DNA of 22,392 bases from a virus. The DNA is taken from positions 1 to 22,392 of IMG/VR virus record IMGVR_UViG_3300043438_001939; one strand, written 5' to 3'. Positions 7,047 to 13,787 of this stretch are shown piece by piece. Numbering within the stretch: the stretch's first letter is position 1; each line of letters begins with the position of its first letter. The notes under the pieces are model-generated. The model saw only the letters and a program-made list of their open reading frames with translations. It was not told the DNA's origin and ran no database searches. A program made the position numbers and the translations under genes.

Positions 7047-7076
7047 TTGGTATTTATTGAAAATTATATATCTTTG
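7047..7076 (+). promoter_or_regulatory. Bacteroidota-type promoter (TTG-N19-TATCTTTG)
   Basis: TTG at 7047-7049 and TATCTTTG at 7069-7076. A GTATTTAT lies between the boxes (7050-7057). Unlike most promoters here, a leader of about 30 bases follows, containing AGGGAG at 7092-7097, an unusual Shine-Dalgarno-like sequence for this window. Confidence 0.75.
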
Positions 7077-7107
7077 TAAGAGTTAATCAAAAGGGAGAAA
7101 ATGAACG

Positions 7108-7221
7108 ATGAGAACAATAGAAATTACAATACAGGAAATTTGGCAGGCAACTAGACCTATCATTCAGAAGAGTAAGAAATCTTATACCCGAAAACAAAAA
7201 CACAAAAACAAAGAAAACTAA
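7108..7221 (+). CDS. Small basic peptide upstream of DUF932 gene, 37 aa
   Basis: The peptide starts MRTIEITIQEIWQATRPI and ends with a strongly basic tail rich in Lys, Arg, His and Asn (KKSYTRKQKHKNKEN). An AGGGAG sequence 10 bases upstream of ATG 7108 supports this start; the other ATG at 7101 is in a different frame and gives only a 17-codon product. The stop is four bases before the DUF932 ATG, so the two genes form an operon. The basic tail suggests nucleic-acid binding. Function is unknown, and a role as a translated leader of the DUF932 gene is also possible. Confidence 0.55.
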   Translation: MRTIEITIQEIWQATRPIIQKSKKSYTRKQKHKNKEN

Positions 7222-7225
7222 AAAT

Positions 7226-7984
7226 ATGATATACACTCCGGAACTTATTAAATCTATCGCACCAGCGATCTTCGCAACGGCACCATCTGTTAAAATGACA
7301 AACAAATATGAGTTTGTCCCAACAAATGAGGTAATGGAACTTTTTGAAAAAGAGGGTTGGGAATTATCCTCAGTAAAACAAACAGGTAAAGGGGTTCACA
7401 ATGTACACGAGTTGAAATATCGTAACGGACAATTACCGAAAGTTGGAGATACCGTAGTTGAAGCGGTAATCCGTAACTCTCACGACGGGACAGCAGCGTT
7501 CTCAATGGGAGCAGGTTTATTCCGATTGGTATGTTCTAACGGGCTTACGGTTCCGACATCAGTTGCCGAGAGATTCACAATCAGACACAACCACTTCTCT
7601 TATGATGATGTGAAGGAATTGGCCGACTCATTCTCAAAGAAACTACCAAAAATTGAAGCATCTGTTAACCGAATGATGGAACGTGAATTAACAGAAAAAG
7701 AAAAACTTCGTTTGGTGAGTGATGCGGTTAAGATCAGATGGGCAGTGGGAAGTGCTCCCGTATCATTAGATATGAGTGACATCCTAACACCTTTCAGACC
7801 TGAAGATGAAGGAAACGACTTGTGGACGACCTTCAACGTAATCCAAGAGAAGATGATGAGAGGTGGATTCTCATACAAGTCACAACGAGGAAGAACAACA
7901 AAGTTGAGAGGAATCCAAAGTATTCAAGCATCAAATCGATTAAACACTAAACTTTGGGAAGCGGCGGAGTTATTATTAGTATAA
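7226..7984 (+). CDS. DUF932 family (phage/plasmid-like) protein, 252 aa
   Basis: The product resembles DUF932 proteins found in phages and plasmids. The key region is VVEAVIRNSHDGTAAFSMGA followed by GLFRLVCSNGLTV at about residues 78-110, the characteristic core of the family. The remainder is helical, with a basic patch near the C-terminus (SYKSQRGRTTKLRGIQSIQ). The family has no firmly established biochemical role that I can state. The gene is visibly less AT-rich than neighbours, with more C in third positions, which may reflect strong expression or separate ancestry. It follows the 37-residue gene under a complete host-type promoter and is followed by a GC-rich hairpin. Confidence 0.8.
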   Translation: MIYTPELIKSIAPAIFATAPSVKMTNKYEFVPTNEVMELFEKEGWELSSVKQTGKGVHNVHELKYRNGQLPKVGDTVVEAVIRNSHDGTAAFSMGAGLFRLVCSNGLTVPTSVAERFTIRHNHFSYDDVKELADSFSKKLPKIEASVNRMMERELTEKEKLRLVSDAVKIRWAVGSAPVSLDMSDILTPFRPEDEGNDLWTTFNVIQEKMMRGGFSYKSQRGRTTKLRGIQSIQASNRLNTKLWEAAELLLV

Positions 7985-7992
7985 AGAAACAC

Positions 7993-8013
7993 GGGGACGA
8001 AAGTCCCCTTCTT
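7993..8013 (+). terminator. GGGGAC-GAAA-GTCCCC hairpin, probable weak terminator
   Basis: A perfect 6-bp stem (7993-7998 with 8003-8008) capped by a GAAA tetraloop. Only a short TTCTT follows, so termination may be partial. The next gene has no clear promoter of its own and may depend on read-through. Confidence 0.5.
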
Positions 8014-8018
8014 AAATT

Positions 8019-8363
8019 ATGAAAAATTTTAAACACGAAGAAAGATTTTTAGGGAACTTAACAGAAAAGACCGGTGAGTTGTTCTCAATAAATGAATTAT
8101 CAGAGGGACACGGATTATCACCCTACGAATTGTTTGGTAGACCAAAATTTAATGAGTACTTGTTGGACGGTATTGAATATTCTAATGGGGTGGTTTATTT
8201 AGATTCAATTTTTGTGTTTGACGAAGACATTTACATATATTTATCTAAAAGTGATGCAACGATCTCTTCGTTTTCTTGTAAGATTTACTATCCTATTAGA
8301 AAGAAAAAAGACGTTGAGTTCTTTATATTAAACTTAAAAAAATTAAAAAAAAATGGAAATTAG
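8019..8363 (+). CDS. Unknown protein upstream of thioredoxin gene, 114 aa
   Basis: A protein with a charged N-terminus (MKNFKHEERFLGNLTEKTGE), a middle section SPYELFGRPKFNEYLLDGIEY, and strand-rich regions (VVYLDSIFVFDEDIYIYLSK, SFSCKIYYPIRKK). The C-terminus is Lys-rich (LKKLKKNGN). The fold appears mainly beta with a terminal helix. I recognise no family or active site. Its last 11 bases overlap the start of the thioredoxin gene in another frame, and the poly-A region there could also serve as the translation initiation region of that gene. Co-expression with the two redox genes is likely; a shared function is only a guess. Confidence 0.55.
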   Translation: MKNFKHEERFLGNLTEKTGELFSINELSEGHGLSPYELFGRPKFNEYLLDGIEYSNGVVYLDSIFVFDEDIYIYLSKSDATISSFSCKIYYPIRKKKDVEFFILNLKKLKKNGN

Positions 8364-8667
8364 TAGTGTAGATTTACAACAAAAAATCAATAACGGTGAA
8401 AAAGTAATTGTTGAGTTTTGGGCTGAATGGTGTGGACCGTGTAAAATGATGAAACCTATTTTTGAAAGAGTTGCGAATTCAAATCAAAGCGACGTTCAAA
8501 TGTATACAATGAATGTGGATATGAATAGAGAATCGGCGGCAAGCCTTGGAATTAGAAGTATCCCTACGGTAAAAGTGTTTAACACAGGTGAAGTAATTCA
8601 CACACAAGTTGGTGTGATGAATGAAAGTCAAATAAATGATATGGTAACTGAACTAATCAATGGATAA
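8353..8667 (+). CDS. trx: Thioredoxin, 104 aa
   Basis: The active-site WCGPC is at residues 26-30 in the normal context VEFWAEWCGPCKMMKPIFE. The cis-proline loop GIRSIPTVKVF and the C-terminal helix follow at the expected spacing. Length (104) matches cytosolic thioredoxins. The protein would reduce disulfides with electrons from NADPH via host thioredoxin reductase, and could supply electrons to ribonucleotide reductase during phage DNA synthesis or act as a polymerase partner as in T7. Neither is shown here. No signal peptide is present. It overlaps the upstream gene by 11 bases and the glutaredoxin gene by 8, indicating coupled translation. Confidence 0.93.
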   Translation: MEISSVDLQQKINNGEKVIVEFWAEWCGPCKMMKPIFERVANSNQSDVQMYTMNVDMNRESAASLGIRSIPTVKVFNTGEVIHTQVGVMNESQINDMVTELING

Positions 8668-8947
8668 GATAGCGGTGATCTTCACAATGAAAAGTTGTCC
8701 CCATTGTCACGATTTTAAAAGAATGTTGACTGAGGAGGGAATCGATTTCATTGATAGAGACATAGACGATCACGAAGAAGAATACGATCTGTTTGTTGAA
8801 GCAACGGGGAATGATTTTGTACCGGCATTTATGTTAATTGAGAATCCGGAAAGTGAATCCCCAAATACAGGTCTTTACGCTCCTGATAGAGATTTTGAAG
8901 ACGTGGATAAAGGATTAGAAATAATTAAAGAATTTTTTGAAAGATAA
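8660..8947 (+). CDS. Glutaredoxin-like protein (CPHC), 95 aa
   Basis: A thioredoxin-fold protein with FTMKSCPHC at residues 8-16, so the catalytic Cys are C13 and C16. The pattern EGIDFIDRDIDDHEEEYDLF and the cis-proline site GNDFVPAFMLIE (proline near residue 56) fit glutaredoxins. CPHC differs from the usual CPYC. An acidic insertion with several Pro and Asp residues replaces part of the usual glutathione-binding region, so glutathione use is uncertain. The gene overlaps the thioredoxin gene by 8 bases. The pair probably supports deoxyribonucleotide production or maintains phage protein thiols. A strong bidirectional terminator follows. Confidence 0.85.
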   Translation: MDKIAVIFTMKSCPHCHDFKRMLTEEGIDFIDRDIDDHEEEYDLFVEATGNDFVPAFMLIENPESESPNTGLYAPDRDFEDVDKGLEIIKEFFER

Positions 8948-8951
8948 TAAA

Positions 8952-8978
8952 AAAACCCCATCCTAAGGATGGGGTTTT
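8952..8978. terminator. Bidirectional Rho-independent terminator
   Basis: AAAACCCCATCC / GGATGGGGTTTT with a TAA loop, a perfect 12-bp stem. T-rich sequence flanks it in both reading directions. It separates the glutaredoxin gene from the convergent minus-strand gene. Confidence 0.9.
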
Positions 8979-8981
8979 GTT

Positions 8982-9677
8982 TTATAGTAACATTATGTCT
9001 TCTAACCTATCTTGAACCAAATATGGTTTTGGTGAATCAGGGTTCAATATGTCATTCATAAATTCATAAGATTGTAATCTTTGGTTGAACTCAGTGAGAT
9101 CCATATCAAACACATCTAAAACTAAATCTCTAATTGTTTTCTTTTGTAATTTTGAGTCCGAAGTGATTTTAATTTTATAGTCCTCATCATCATTCATCTC
9201 CGTTGTATAAAAGAAGTATAGGTCATTTACCCCCAACAAATAATACATATGGTTAAAGATATAGTGTGAGTAGTAATACATTCCTCTACCACAACCTAAA
9301 CTATGTCCATATGGGAATTCGGAACTAACACTGATATCGGAAATAGGATCTTCCTCTGATACATAAAGTGATTTATTAACTGAAATCCATCCCTTTTTAA
9401 ATTCTTCGAGTTTTTGTTCGTATTTGATGATATCGATAACATTAATGTCTTTAATTTCAAGAGATTCAAATAGATCTTTAAATGATTCAATAAATTCGTA
9501 TTTAAGTTCGTTAAAGTTAATTTCTTTACTACTTGTTGTCACACCATTAACAACGACAAATGTTTCACAATCGGTTACCTGAATGATTGTGTTCTCTTGT
9601 TTCTCAAACTTTGAAAGGATATAGTCGCTAAATAGATTTACAAAATAACGTCTTGTGTTCTTTTCTAATTTTCTCAT
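8982..9677 (-). CDS. Unknown protein, 231 aa
   Basis: The N-terminus is basic and helical (MRKLEKNTRRYFVNLFSDYI). A strand-rich segment TDCETFVVVNGVTTSSKEIN at about residues 35-55 follows, then charged helices. A central aromatic stretch with a Gly/Cys loop comes next (PYGHSLGCGRGMYYYSHYIF at about 122-141), followed by DLYFFYTTEMNDDEDYKIKI. The C-terminus ends in DRLEDIMLL. The VVVNGVTTS and GCGRG segments faintly recall parts of S-adenosylmethionine synthetase, but catalytic motifs are absent, so I do not assign it. It is the last gene of the minus-strand block, and its stop is next to a bidirectional terminator. A CTATTTAT element lies 40 bases upstream. Confidence 0.5.
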   Translation of the reverse strand: MRKLEKNTRRYFVNLFSDYILSKFEKQENTIIQVTDCETFVVVNGVTTSSKEINFNELKYEFIESFKDLFESLEIKDINVIDIIKYEQKLEEFKKGWISVNKSLYVSEEDPISDISVSSEFPYGHSLGCGRGMYYYSHYIFNHMYYLLGVNDLYFFYTTEMNDDEDYKIKITSDSKLQKKTIRDLVLDVFDMDLTEFNQRLQSYEFMNDILNPDSPKPYLVQDRLEDIMLL

Positions 9678-9717
9678 ATTTTGTTTTTTACAATTAATAT
9701 GAGAATTAAATGAAACT

Positions 9718-9725
9718 ATAAATAG
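9718..9725 (-). promoter_or_regulatory. CTATTTAT element (weak candidate phage promoter), minus strand
   Basis: Minus strand reads ACTATTTATAG just after the stop of the 9726 gene. It differs by one base from the main motif and is 40 bases from the ATG at 9677, so it is a weak call. Confidence 0.3.
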
Positions 9726-10841
9726 TTATATGTAATCTGTGAAATATTCGTTAACATTTTTAGTGATTTGTGTATAGTCAGGGTAATCAGGGATTCTAAA
9801 ATCAATACATTCAAACAAACTATCGTTATCTTTTATTAGGCTAGTGTAACTACCATGGTACTCTAGAATGGAATCGTTATAACCTGAACCGGCGGTATCA
9901 CTTAAAAACGTTTTAACATCACCAACAAAATCTCTAATTTTAATGTATCTAACTCGATATCTTGTTTTTTTAGTACCATCTCTTAAAGTAACTTCTCTTG
10001 GTGTTTCAGTGACGTTACCATCGAAATACTCACTTAAACCATCATACACTAATGAAGAAATCTCATCCTCGTAAGACGTATTTTCTGACATATTATAAAG
10101 ACTTGATAACTCACTACCTAAATCGGATAATTCATCGTTAAATAATTGGTTCATTGAATCACTATCGTTAAGTAACCCATTAAGGTCTTCAGGTCTAATT
10201 CTGAAGTAACCTTCGGTACCCTGGTCTTCAGATAAGAACTCAAAAAAGTCCGAATTTAAATCCTCCAACGATAGTTCCTTATAACCAATCTGTTTATAAA
10301 TAACATCTTTAAGTCTAGTGATGTTTGAATCATCTAAAACACCAATTACCTCACTTGGTTTTGTGTAGCCATCATAATACCATTCGTGGGAATCCTCACC
10401 AAAAATAATTTTAGCGATATCTGAAGCACTAGTATTTCGTGAACTAGAACAGAAAAAATCCGCAAGTTCTTCACGATCTCTTAAATGTAGATAAAAACCA
10501 TCAGGTCTTATTTCGACATCAGTTAATAAATTTGAGGTAATATAAATAACAGTCGATTCGTAATCGTGTTCTAACCCGTATGATAGATAATAATTTTTAA
10601 ACTCGTTAGGTAAATTATCATAATCTGAAGATGTTATTAAATTATTTTCCATTAAAAAATCAAAAACATCTTTATCTAATTCAGATGAAGGTATATCATT
10701 TATATTGATTTCGTCAAGTACTTCGTATTTTTTTAAAAACTTAAAGAAGTTAATTAGGGTATTGAAGTACGGTTCAATATCCTCGTCGTAGTCACCATCA
10801 TTAAATAACTGAACTAAATTTCTTGCTCTTTCTAAACTCAT
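9726..10841 (-). CDS. Large acidic protein of unknown function, 371 aa
   Basis: A very acidic, Asp/Glu/Ser/Tyr-rich protein starting MSLERARNLVQLFNDGDYDE. Helical segments alternate with aromatic-acidic stretches such as VFDFLMENNLITSSDYDNLP and YFDGNVTETPREVTLRDGTK. The only notably basic part is near residue 290 (RDGTKKTRYRVRYIKIRDF). No LRR, zinc site, membrane helix or nucleotide-binding motif is visible. The N-terminus resembles the tagged proteins only in being a short amphipathic helix; it lacks the ITExQ core and an IxE site. An ATATTTAT element sits 5 bases before the start, and a terminator precedes that, so this gene begins a transcript that also covers 8982-9677. A virion role is possible. 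Confidence 0.5.
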   Translation of the reverse strand: MSLERARNLVQLFNDGDYDEDIEPYFNTLINFFKFLKKYEVLDEININDIPSSELDKDVFDFLMENNLITSSDYDNLPNEFKNYYLSYGLEHDYESTVIYITSNLLTDVEIRPDGFYLHLRDREELADFFCSSSRNTSASDIAKIIFGEDSHEWYYDGYTKPSEVIGVLDDSNITRLKDVIYKQIGYKELSLEDLNSDFFEFLSEDQGTEGYFRIRPEDLNGLLNDSDSMNQLFNDELSDLGSELSSLYNMSENTSYEDEISSLVYDGLSEYFDGNVTETPREVTLRDGTKKTRYRVRYIKIRDFVGDVKTFLSDTAGSGYNDSILEYHGSYTSLIKDNDSLFECIDFRIPDYPDYTQITKNVNEYFTDYI

Positions 10842-10846
10842 ATGTT

Positions 10847-10854
10847 ATAAATAT
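10847..10854 (-). promoter_or_regulatory. ATATTTAT element (candidate phage promoter), minus strand
   Basis: Read on the minus strand, AATATTTATAACAT leads to the ATG at 10841 with a 5-base spacer, the same spacing as plus-strand copies at 644, 3940, 11737 and 16707. It follows directly after a terminator. Confidence 0.55.
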
Positions 10855-10861
10855 TAGGTTA

Positions 10862-10893
10862 ATAAAAAAGGTGTTCCATAATGGAACACCTTT
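10862..10893 (-). terminator. Rho-independent terminator, minus strand
   Basis: A perfect 12-bp inverted repeat, AAAGGTGTTCCA / TGGAACACCTTT with a 3-base loop. On the minus strand it is followed by a T tract. It ends the mini-gene at 10914 before the next promoter. Confidence 0.88.
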
Positions 10894-10913
10894 ACATAGA
10901 TGATACGCGAATA

Positions 10914-11060
10914 TTATCTTCTGTAATATTTTTGTATAACTTTCTTGACAGACTCTTGAACATTAGTATTATTTTGGGCGGTATTACTCCCCCCTTGTTG
11001 TGTTTGAGTTTGTGTTTGAGGTTGTTGTGCTTGTTGTTTGTTTTTACACCCGCATGACAT
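10914..11060 (-). CDS. Cys- and Gln-rich mini-protein, 48 aa
   Basis: The N-terminus is MSCGCKNK, with a CxC pair. A low-complexity Gln/Thr/Pro tract (AQQPQTQTQTQQGGSNTAQ) follows. The C-terminus VQESVKKVIQKYYRR is a basic amphipathic helix. There is no signal peptide, so the cysteines are not a lipobox. The gene is too short for standard length cut-offs but is bounded by a clean start, a stop and a downstream terminator, which supports it. The CxC pair could bind metal or form a disulfide, and the Q-rich part is probably a flexible linker. Function unknown; the design of head group, linker and helix suggests an adaptor between two proteins. Confidence 0.65.
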   Translation of the reverse strand: MSCGCKNKQQAQQPQTQTQTQQGGSNTAQNNTNVQESVKKVIQKYYRR

Positions 11061-11074
11061 AATTAATAGTTTTA

Positions 11075-11662
11075 TTAGTTTATTGTTTCAAATTTATGTT
11101 TATAAATGGTTTTTCTTATCGTACCATTATAATCATTTTTTATTATTTTTCCTCTTAACGCGTTTGAAAGTTTTTGTCTAACATTTCTTTCAGAACCTGT
11201 TGTGAATCCTCCATTTATTAAATATCTTGCCGCTTCGAATAAATTATCAAAAGTATTCGAAACACAACCATTAATTTCAGTTAAAGTGAACTTATTTATA
11301 TTACCGTTTTTGTTTTTATTATATAACGACAACTTTAGTTTAACTTCGTCGTTATAGGTATTTCTTCTAAATTCATTAACTTTCGCCAAATTATATCCAT
11401 AATTAGAATCGTTCGACTTATATTCTATAATATAATTATTTTCTAATGAAACTAAATTATTAACACCACAAAATTGAATGACCTCAAATAAAAAAGAACT
11501 TTCGCCAAATTTATTAAATGAATTTTGTAGATGGAGATTGTCGTGTTTGTTGTTCCGTAACATCCAAAAATGTTTATATTGCCTTTTAGTGACATTTATA
11601 GAGCTACCTATATATACCTTATTATCGTTTAAATTTGTAATTTTATATATTCCTGAAGTCAT
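11075..11662 (-). CDS. GIY-YIG homing endonuclease, 195 aa
   Basis: The GIY-YIG nuclease domain covers roughly residues 1-85: GIYKITNLNDNKVYIGSS gives GIY at 4-6 and YIG at 17-19. It is followed by the conserved Arg region (NVTKRQYKHFWMLRNNKHDN, R27 likely catalytic), LQNSFNKFGESSFLFEVIQF and the Glu-containing segment SLENNYIIEYKS. The C-terminal part (LFEAARYLINGG...RNVRQKLSNALRGK) resembles the helix-turn-helix modules that give such nucleases site specificity. It is freestanding and AT-rich. It lies 14 bases before the Cys/Gln-rich mini-gene and carries an ATATTTAT element, so it may have inserted between that mini-gene and its original promoter. Confidence 0.88.
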   Translation of the reverse strand: MTSGIYKITNLNDNKVYIGSSINVTKRQYKHFWMLRNNKHDNLHLQNSFNKFGESSFLFEVIQFCGVNNLVSLENNYIIEYKSNDSNYGYNLAKVNEFRRNTYNDEVKLKLSLYNKNKNGNINKFTLTEINGCVSNTFDNLFEAARYLINGGFTTGSERNVRQKLSNALRGKIIKNDYNGTIRKTIYKHKFETIN

Positions 11663-11676
11663 AATAACTATATTCT

Positions 11677-11684
11677 ATAAATAT
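11677..11684 (-). promoter_or_regulatory. ATATTTAT element (candidate phage promoter), minus strand
   Basis: Minus strand reads TAATATTTATAG, with a 14-base spacer to the ATG at 11662. It is divergent from the plus-strand copy at 11737, leaving both in an 87-base gap. Confidence 0.5.
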
Positions 11685-11736
11685 TACAAGTCATGCGAAT
11701 CGTAATGGATGTGATGTAATAAATTAAAATTATTTG

Positions 11737-11744
11737 ATATTTAT
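11737..11744 (+). promoter_or_regulatory. ATATTTAT element (candidate phage promoter)
   Basis: ATATTTAT with a 5-base spacer to the ATG at 11750. The 18 bases from 11735 are identical to 642-659. Confidence 0.55.
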
Positions 11745-11749
11745 AATAT

Positions 11750-12964
11750 ATGTCAATTAAAAAATTCATAAAGAACTTTATTATAGAACAAGATGAAAAT
11801 CTTATTCAACTCACCCCCGAACAATATAAAGAAGTGTTAGAGGATGTTGGTGGTGTTGCCGATAGAGTTGCAAAACTAAAACCGTATAGAGGTAAAGGGA
11901 TTGTTATTACTGGACCTTTAGATGTTAGTAATAATAAAAAAATCGGACAATTAACAGGTATTGTTAGAGTAATGGGTAGATTGGACATAAGTGATTCAAA
12001 CGTCCCAAATATTAACGGAATTGAGGTTGATGGTTATGTTAACAATTATGGATCCACAATGTGGAGTATAATAAAACAACAAGAATTGGCAAAAAAACTT
12101 GATGAGTTAGAAGAGTTAAGATCTGACAACGAATGGAATATTGCAACTGGTGGTGATGATGATGCGGAAAGAACGGAGGCGTTATACAACTTTTTAATTG
12201 AAGAGGGAATTCCTGAGGAAGTTGAAGATGAAGAAGGAAATGAAGTTACTGAAGACAAATACTTTATTTACCCTGATGGGGTGGGTAGTTATGGTTACGG
12301 AAAAAAATATGAATGGGTAGGAGGATCGGCGCTAGTTCCAAACACATACGACGTTTATACTCAGGATGAAATGGATAAGGCTGCAGAAGCATATATTGAA
12401 AATTTGGTTGATGACGTTGGATATGATGCTTTTAGAGAATGGGTATGGAATGACGCAATTGATGTCCAACATTGGCGTAGATGGTTATATGAATTCTATG
12501 AGGACGATATAAGATCTAGCCCGGGTGGAACTTACGATATAGGTTTAGCTTTATCGGATTATCAAAAATCTCAGGTAAGTACGTTGGAAAATACCATTAA
12601 GAAATTAAATAATAAATTTATTAGTGGGGGTTTAACCGACGAAGAAAATAAAACAATTCAAAAAAAGATTGAAGGACTTCAGAACACAATTAACAATATT
12701 ATGGAAGACCCTGAAGGTGACTACGATGAAGATCAGATAGTTCAGGAGATTAATAGTAGGGTTGATGATTATGCGGACGATATTAAATCATTTATTGATG
12801 ATTATGGGTTTGATAAAAAATTTATTATGGATTTTATTGACATTAGTGAACTTACTAACACAATAGTTAGTTCCGATGGTTATGGAATACTATCAAATAA
12901 TGGAAGTGATATTTATGAAGACAGAATAAATGGTACTTGGTATTATGTGATACCAACAGATTAG
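11750..12964 (+). CDS. Large acidic tagged protein with strand-repeat region, 404 aa
   Basis: The N-terminus MSIKKFIKNFIIEQDE contains IIE-Q at residues 11-14, a candidate processing site. It is followed by LIQLTPEQYKEVL at 18-30, a copy of the shared module displaced downstream. Residues 45-100 show short repeating strands (GIVITGPLDVSN, GIVRVMGRLDISDSNVPNI, GIEVDGYVNN), a solenoid or LRR-like pattern. Two acidic helical regions follow, one with WEWVWNDAIDVQHWRRWLY-like aromatics (about 225-245) and one predicted coiled coil (STLENTIKKLNNKFISGG and KKIEGLQNTINNIME, about 278-325). No enzyme motif is visible. A candidate phage promoter lies 5 bases upstream. I infer a virion or internal head protein. 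Confidence 0.62.
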   Translation: MSIKKFIKNFIIEQDENLIQLTPEQYKEVLEDVGGVADRVAKLKPYRGKGIVITGPLDVSNNKKIGQLTGIVRVMGRLDISDSNVPNINGIEVDGYVNNYGSTMWSIIKQQELAKKLDELEELRSDNEWNIATGGDDDAERTEALYNFLIEEGIPEEVEDEEGNEVTEDKYFIYPDGVGSYGYGKKYEWVGGSALVPNTYDVYTQDEMDKAAEAYIENLVDDVGYDAFREWVWNDAIDVQHWRRWLYEFYEDDIRSSPGGTYDIGLALSDYQKSQVSTLENTIKKLNNKFISGGLTDEENKTIQKKIEGLQNTINNIMEDPEGDYDEDQIVQEINSRVDDYADDIKSFIDDYGFDKKFIMDFIDISELTNTIVSSDGYGILSNNGSDIYEDRINGTWYYVIPTD

Positions 12965-12987
12965 GTATTTATTTGTTTATATCTTTG
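12965..12987 (+). promoter_or_regulatory. Composite promoter region: GTATTTAT and TATCTTTG
   Basis: GTATTTAT (12965-12972) is followed 7 bases later by TATCTTTG (12980-12987). The latter matches the host -7 box, but I see no TTG at the expected -33 position. The ATG at 13008 is 20 bases downstream. Both promoter types could be used. Confidence 0.5.
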
Positions 12988-13007
12988 CGTTATTTTTTTA
13001 TTATAGG

Positions 13008-13787
13008 ATGGCAAAGAAAAAGAAAATAGAGTTTTTAATGAACACCGATTGGATGTTCGAAAAACCAATAGATAGAGAATATAAGGAATACAAACTCCTT
13101 TCGTATTTTCAAAAAATGGGCGAAAAATTAGATAGATTGGAACTATATCCTGGGTTTATTGAATTGTCGTTACATCTAATGAATGTCCAAGCACTTATTA
13201 AAGATAAGAAAATCGTTTATACGGACAAAAAATTAAATAATATTGATGACGAGATCTTAGTTAAAGATCTAAAAGTAAGAGCTCTACCTGAACTTTCGCA
13301 AGACGAGATGATTGAGTTTAGAGATATCCTTACATTTTCGGCACCACGAATAATGGAATACTTTAGTATTGCAAAATCGGTGTGGTCTATCGTGTTTGAT
13401 TCGTTAGATATGAAAATCAAAAGAAATAAAAAGAATATACTACACCCAAAGGGGTACTTCTTTTATACTGAAAATGAATCCAAAAAGACATACGTTTGGG
13501 AATATACAATCAAAAAAGAAACAAAAAATAACCCACAGAGTATGACAAACATCAATTTAATCTATTTTGATGAGATGGGCGAATTGACGATCCCAAAAAT
13601 TATCACTACTTTTTCTTCATTCGAATCAAAAGATAAAAGAATGAGTCCGGTGTTCCATATGATGTCAAGTGGTATATTTCCTGTAAATGAAACCTTACTT
13701 CCGTTGTTTAAACGAAGAATCGCTGGACTGATCTCTCAAACAAAAGTGATTCAAAGAAATCAAGAAACGGAACAAGATGGGTTTTAA
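13008..13787 (+). CDS. Unknown protein, first gene of the glutamine synthetase cluster, 259 aa
   Basis: The product has a basic start (MAKKKKIEFLMNTDWMFEKP), then a helical region (YKLLSYFQKMGEKLDRLELY; IELSLHLMNVQALIKDKKIV). Later come strand-rich segments such as KGYFFYTENESKKTYVWEYT and NINLIYFDEMGELTIPKIIT. The final part is basic (LFKRRIAGLISQTKVIQRN). I do not recognise the family and see no catalytic motif. It overlaps the next gene by 11 bases, which in turn overlaps the glutamine synthetase gene by 4, so the three are translated from one message. Its untagged N-terminus and host-like -7 box suggest it is not a packaged protein. Confidence 0.58.
   Translation: MAKKKKIEFLMNTDWMFEKPIDREYKEYKLLSYFQKMGEKLDRLELYPGFIELSLHLMNVQALIKDKKIVYTDKKLNNIDDEILVKDLKVRALPELSQDEMIEFRDILTFSAPRIMEYFSIAKSVWSIVFDSLDMKIKRNKKNILHPKGYFFYTENESKKTYVWEYTIKKETKNNPQSMTNINLIYFDEMGELTIPKIITTFSSFESKDKRMSPVFHMMSSGIFPVNETLLPLFKRRIAGLISQTKVIQRNQETEQDGF

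Noticed and set aside
8982-9677. S-adenosylmethionine synthetase
   Set aside because: Only short, vague resemblances (VVVNGVTTS, GCGRG) are visible, and the ATP- and methionine-binding motifs are missing.
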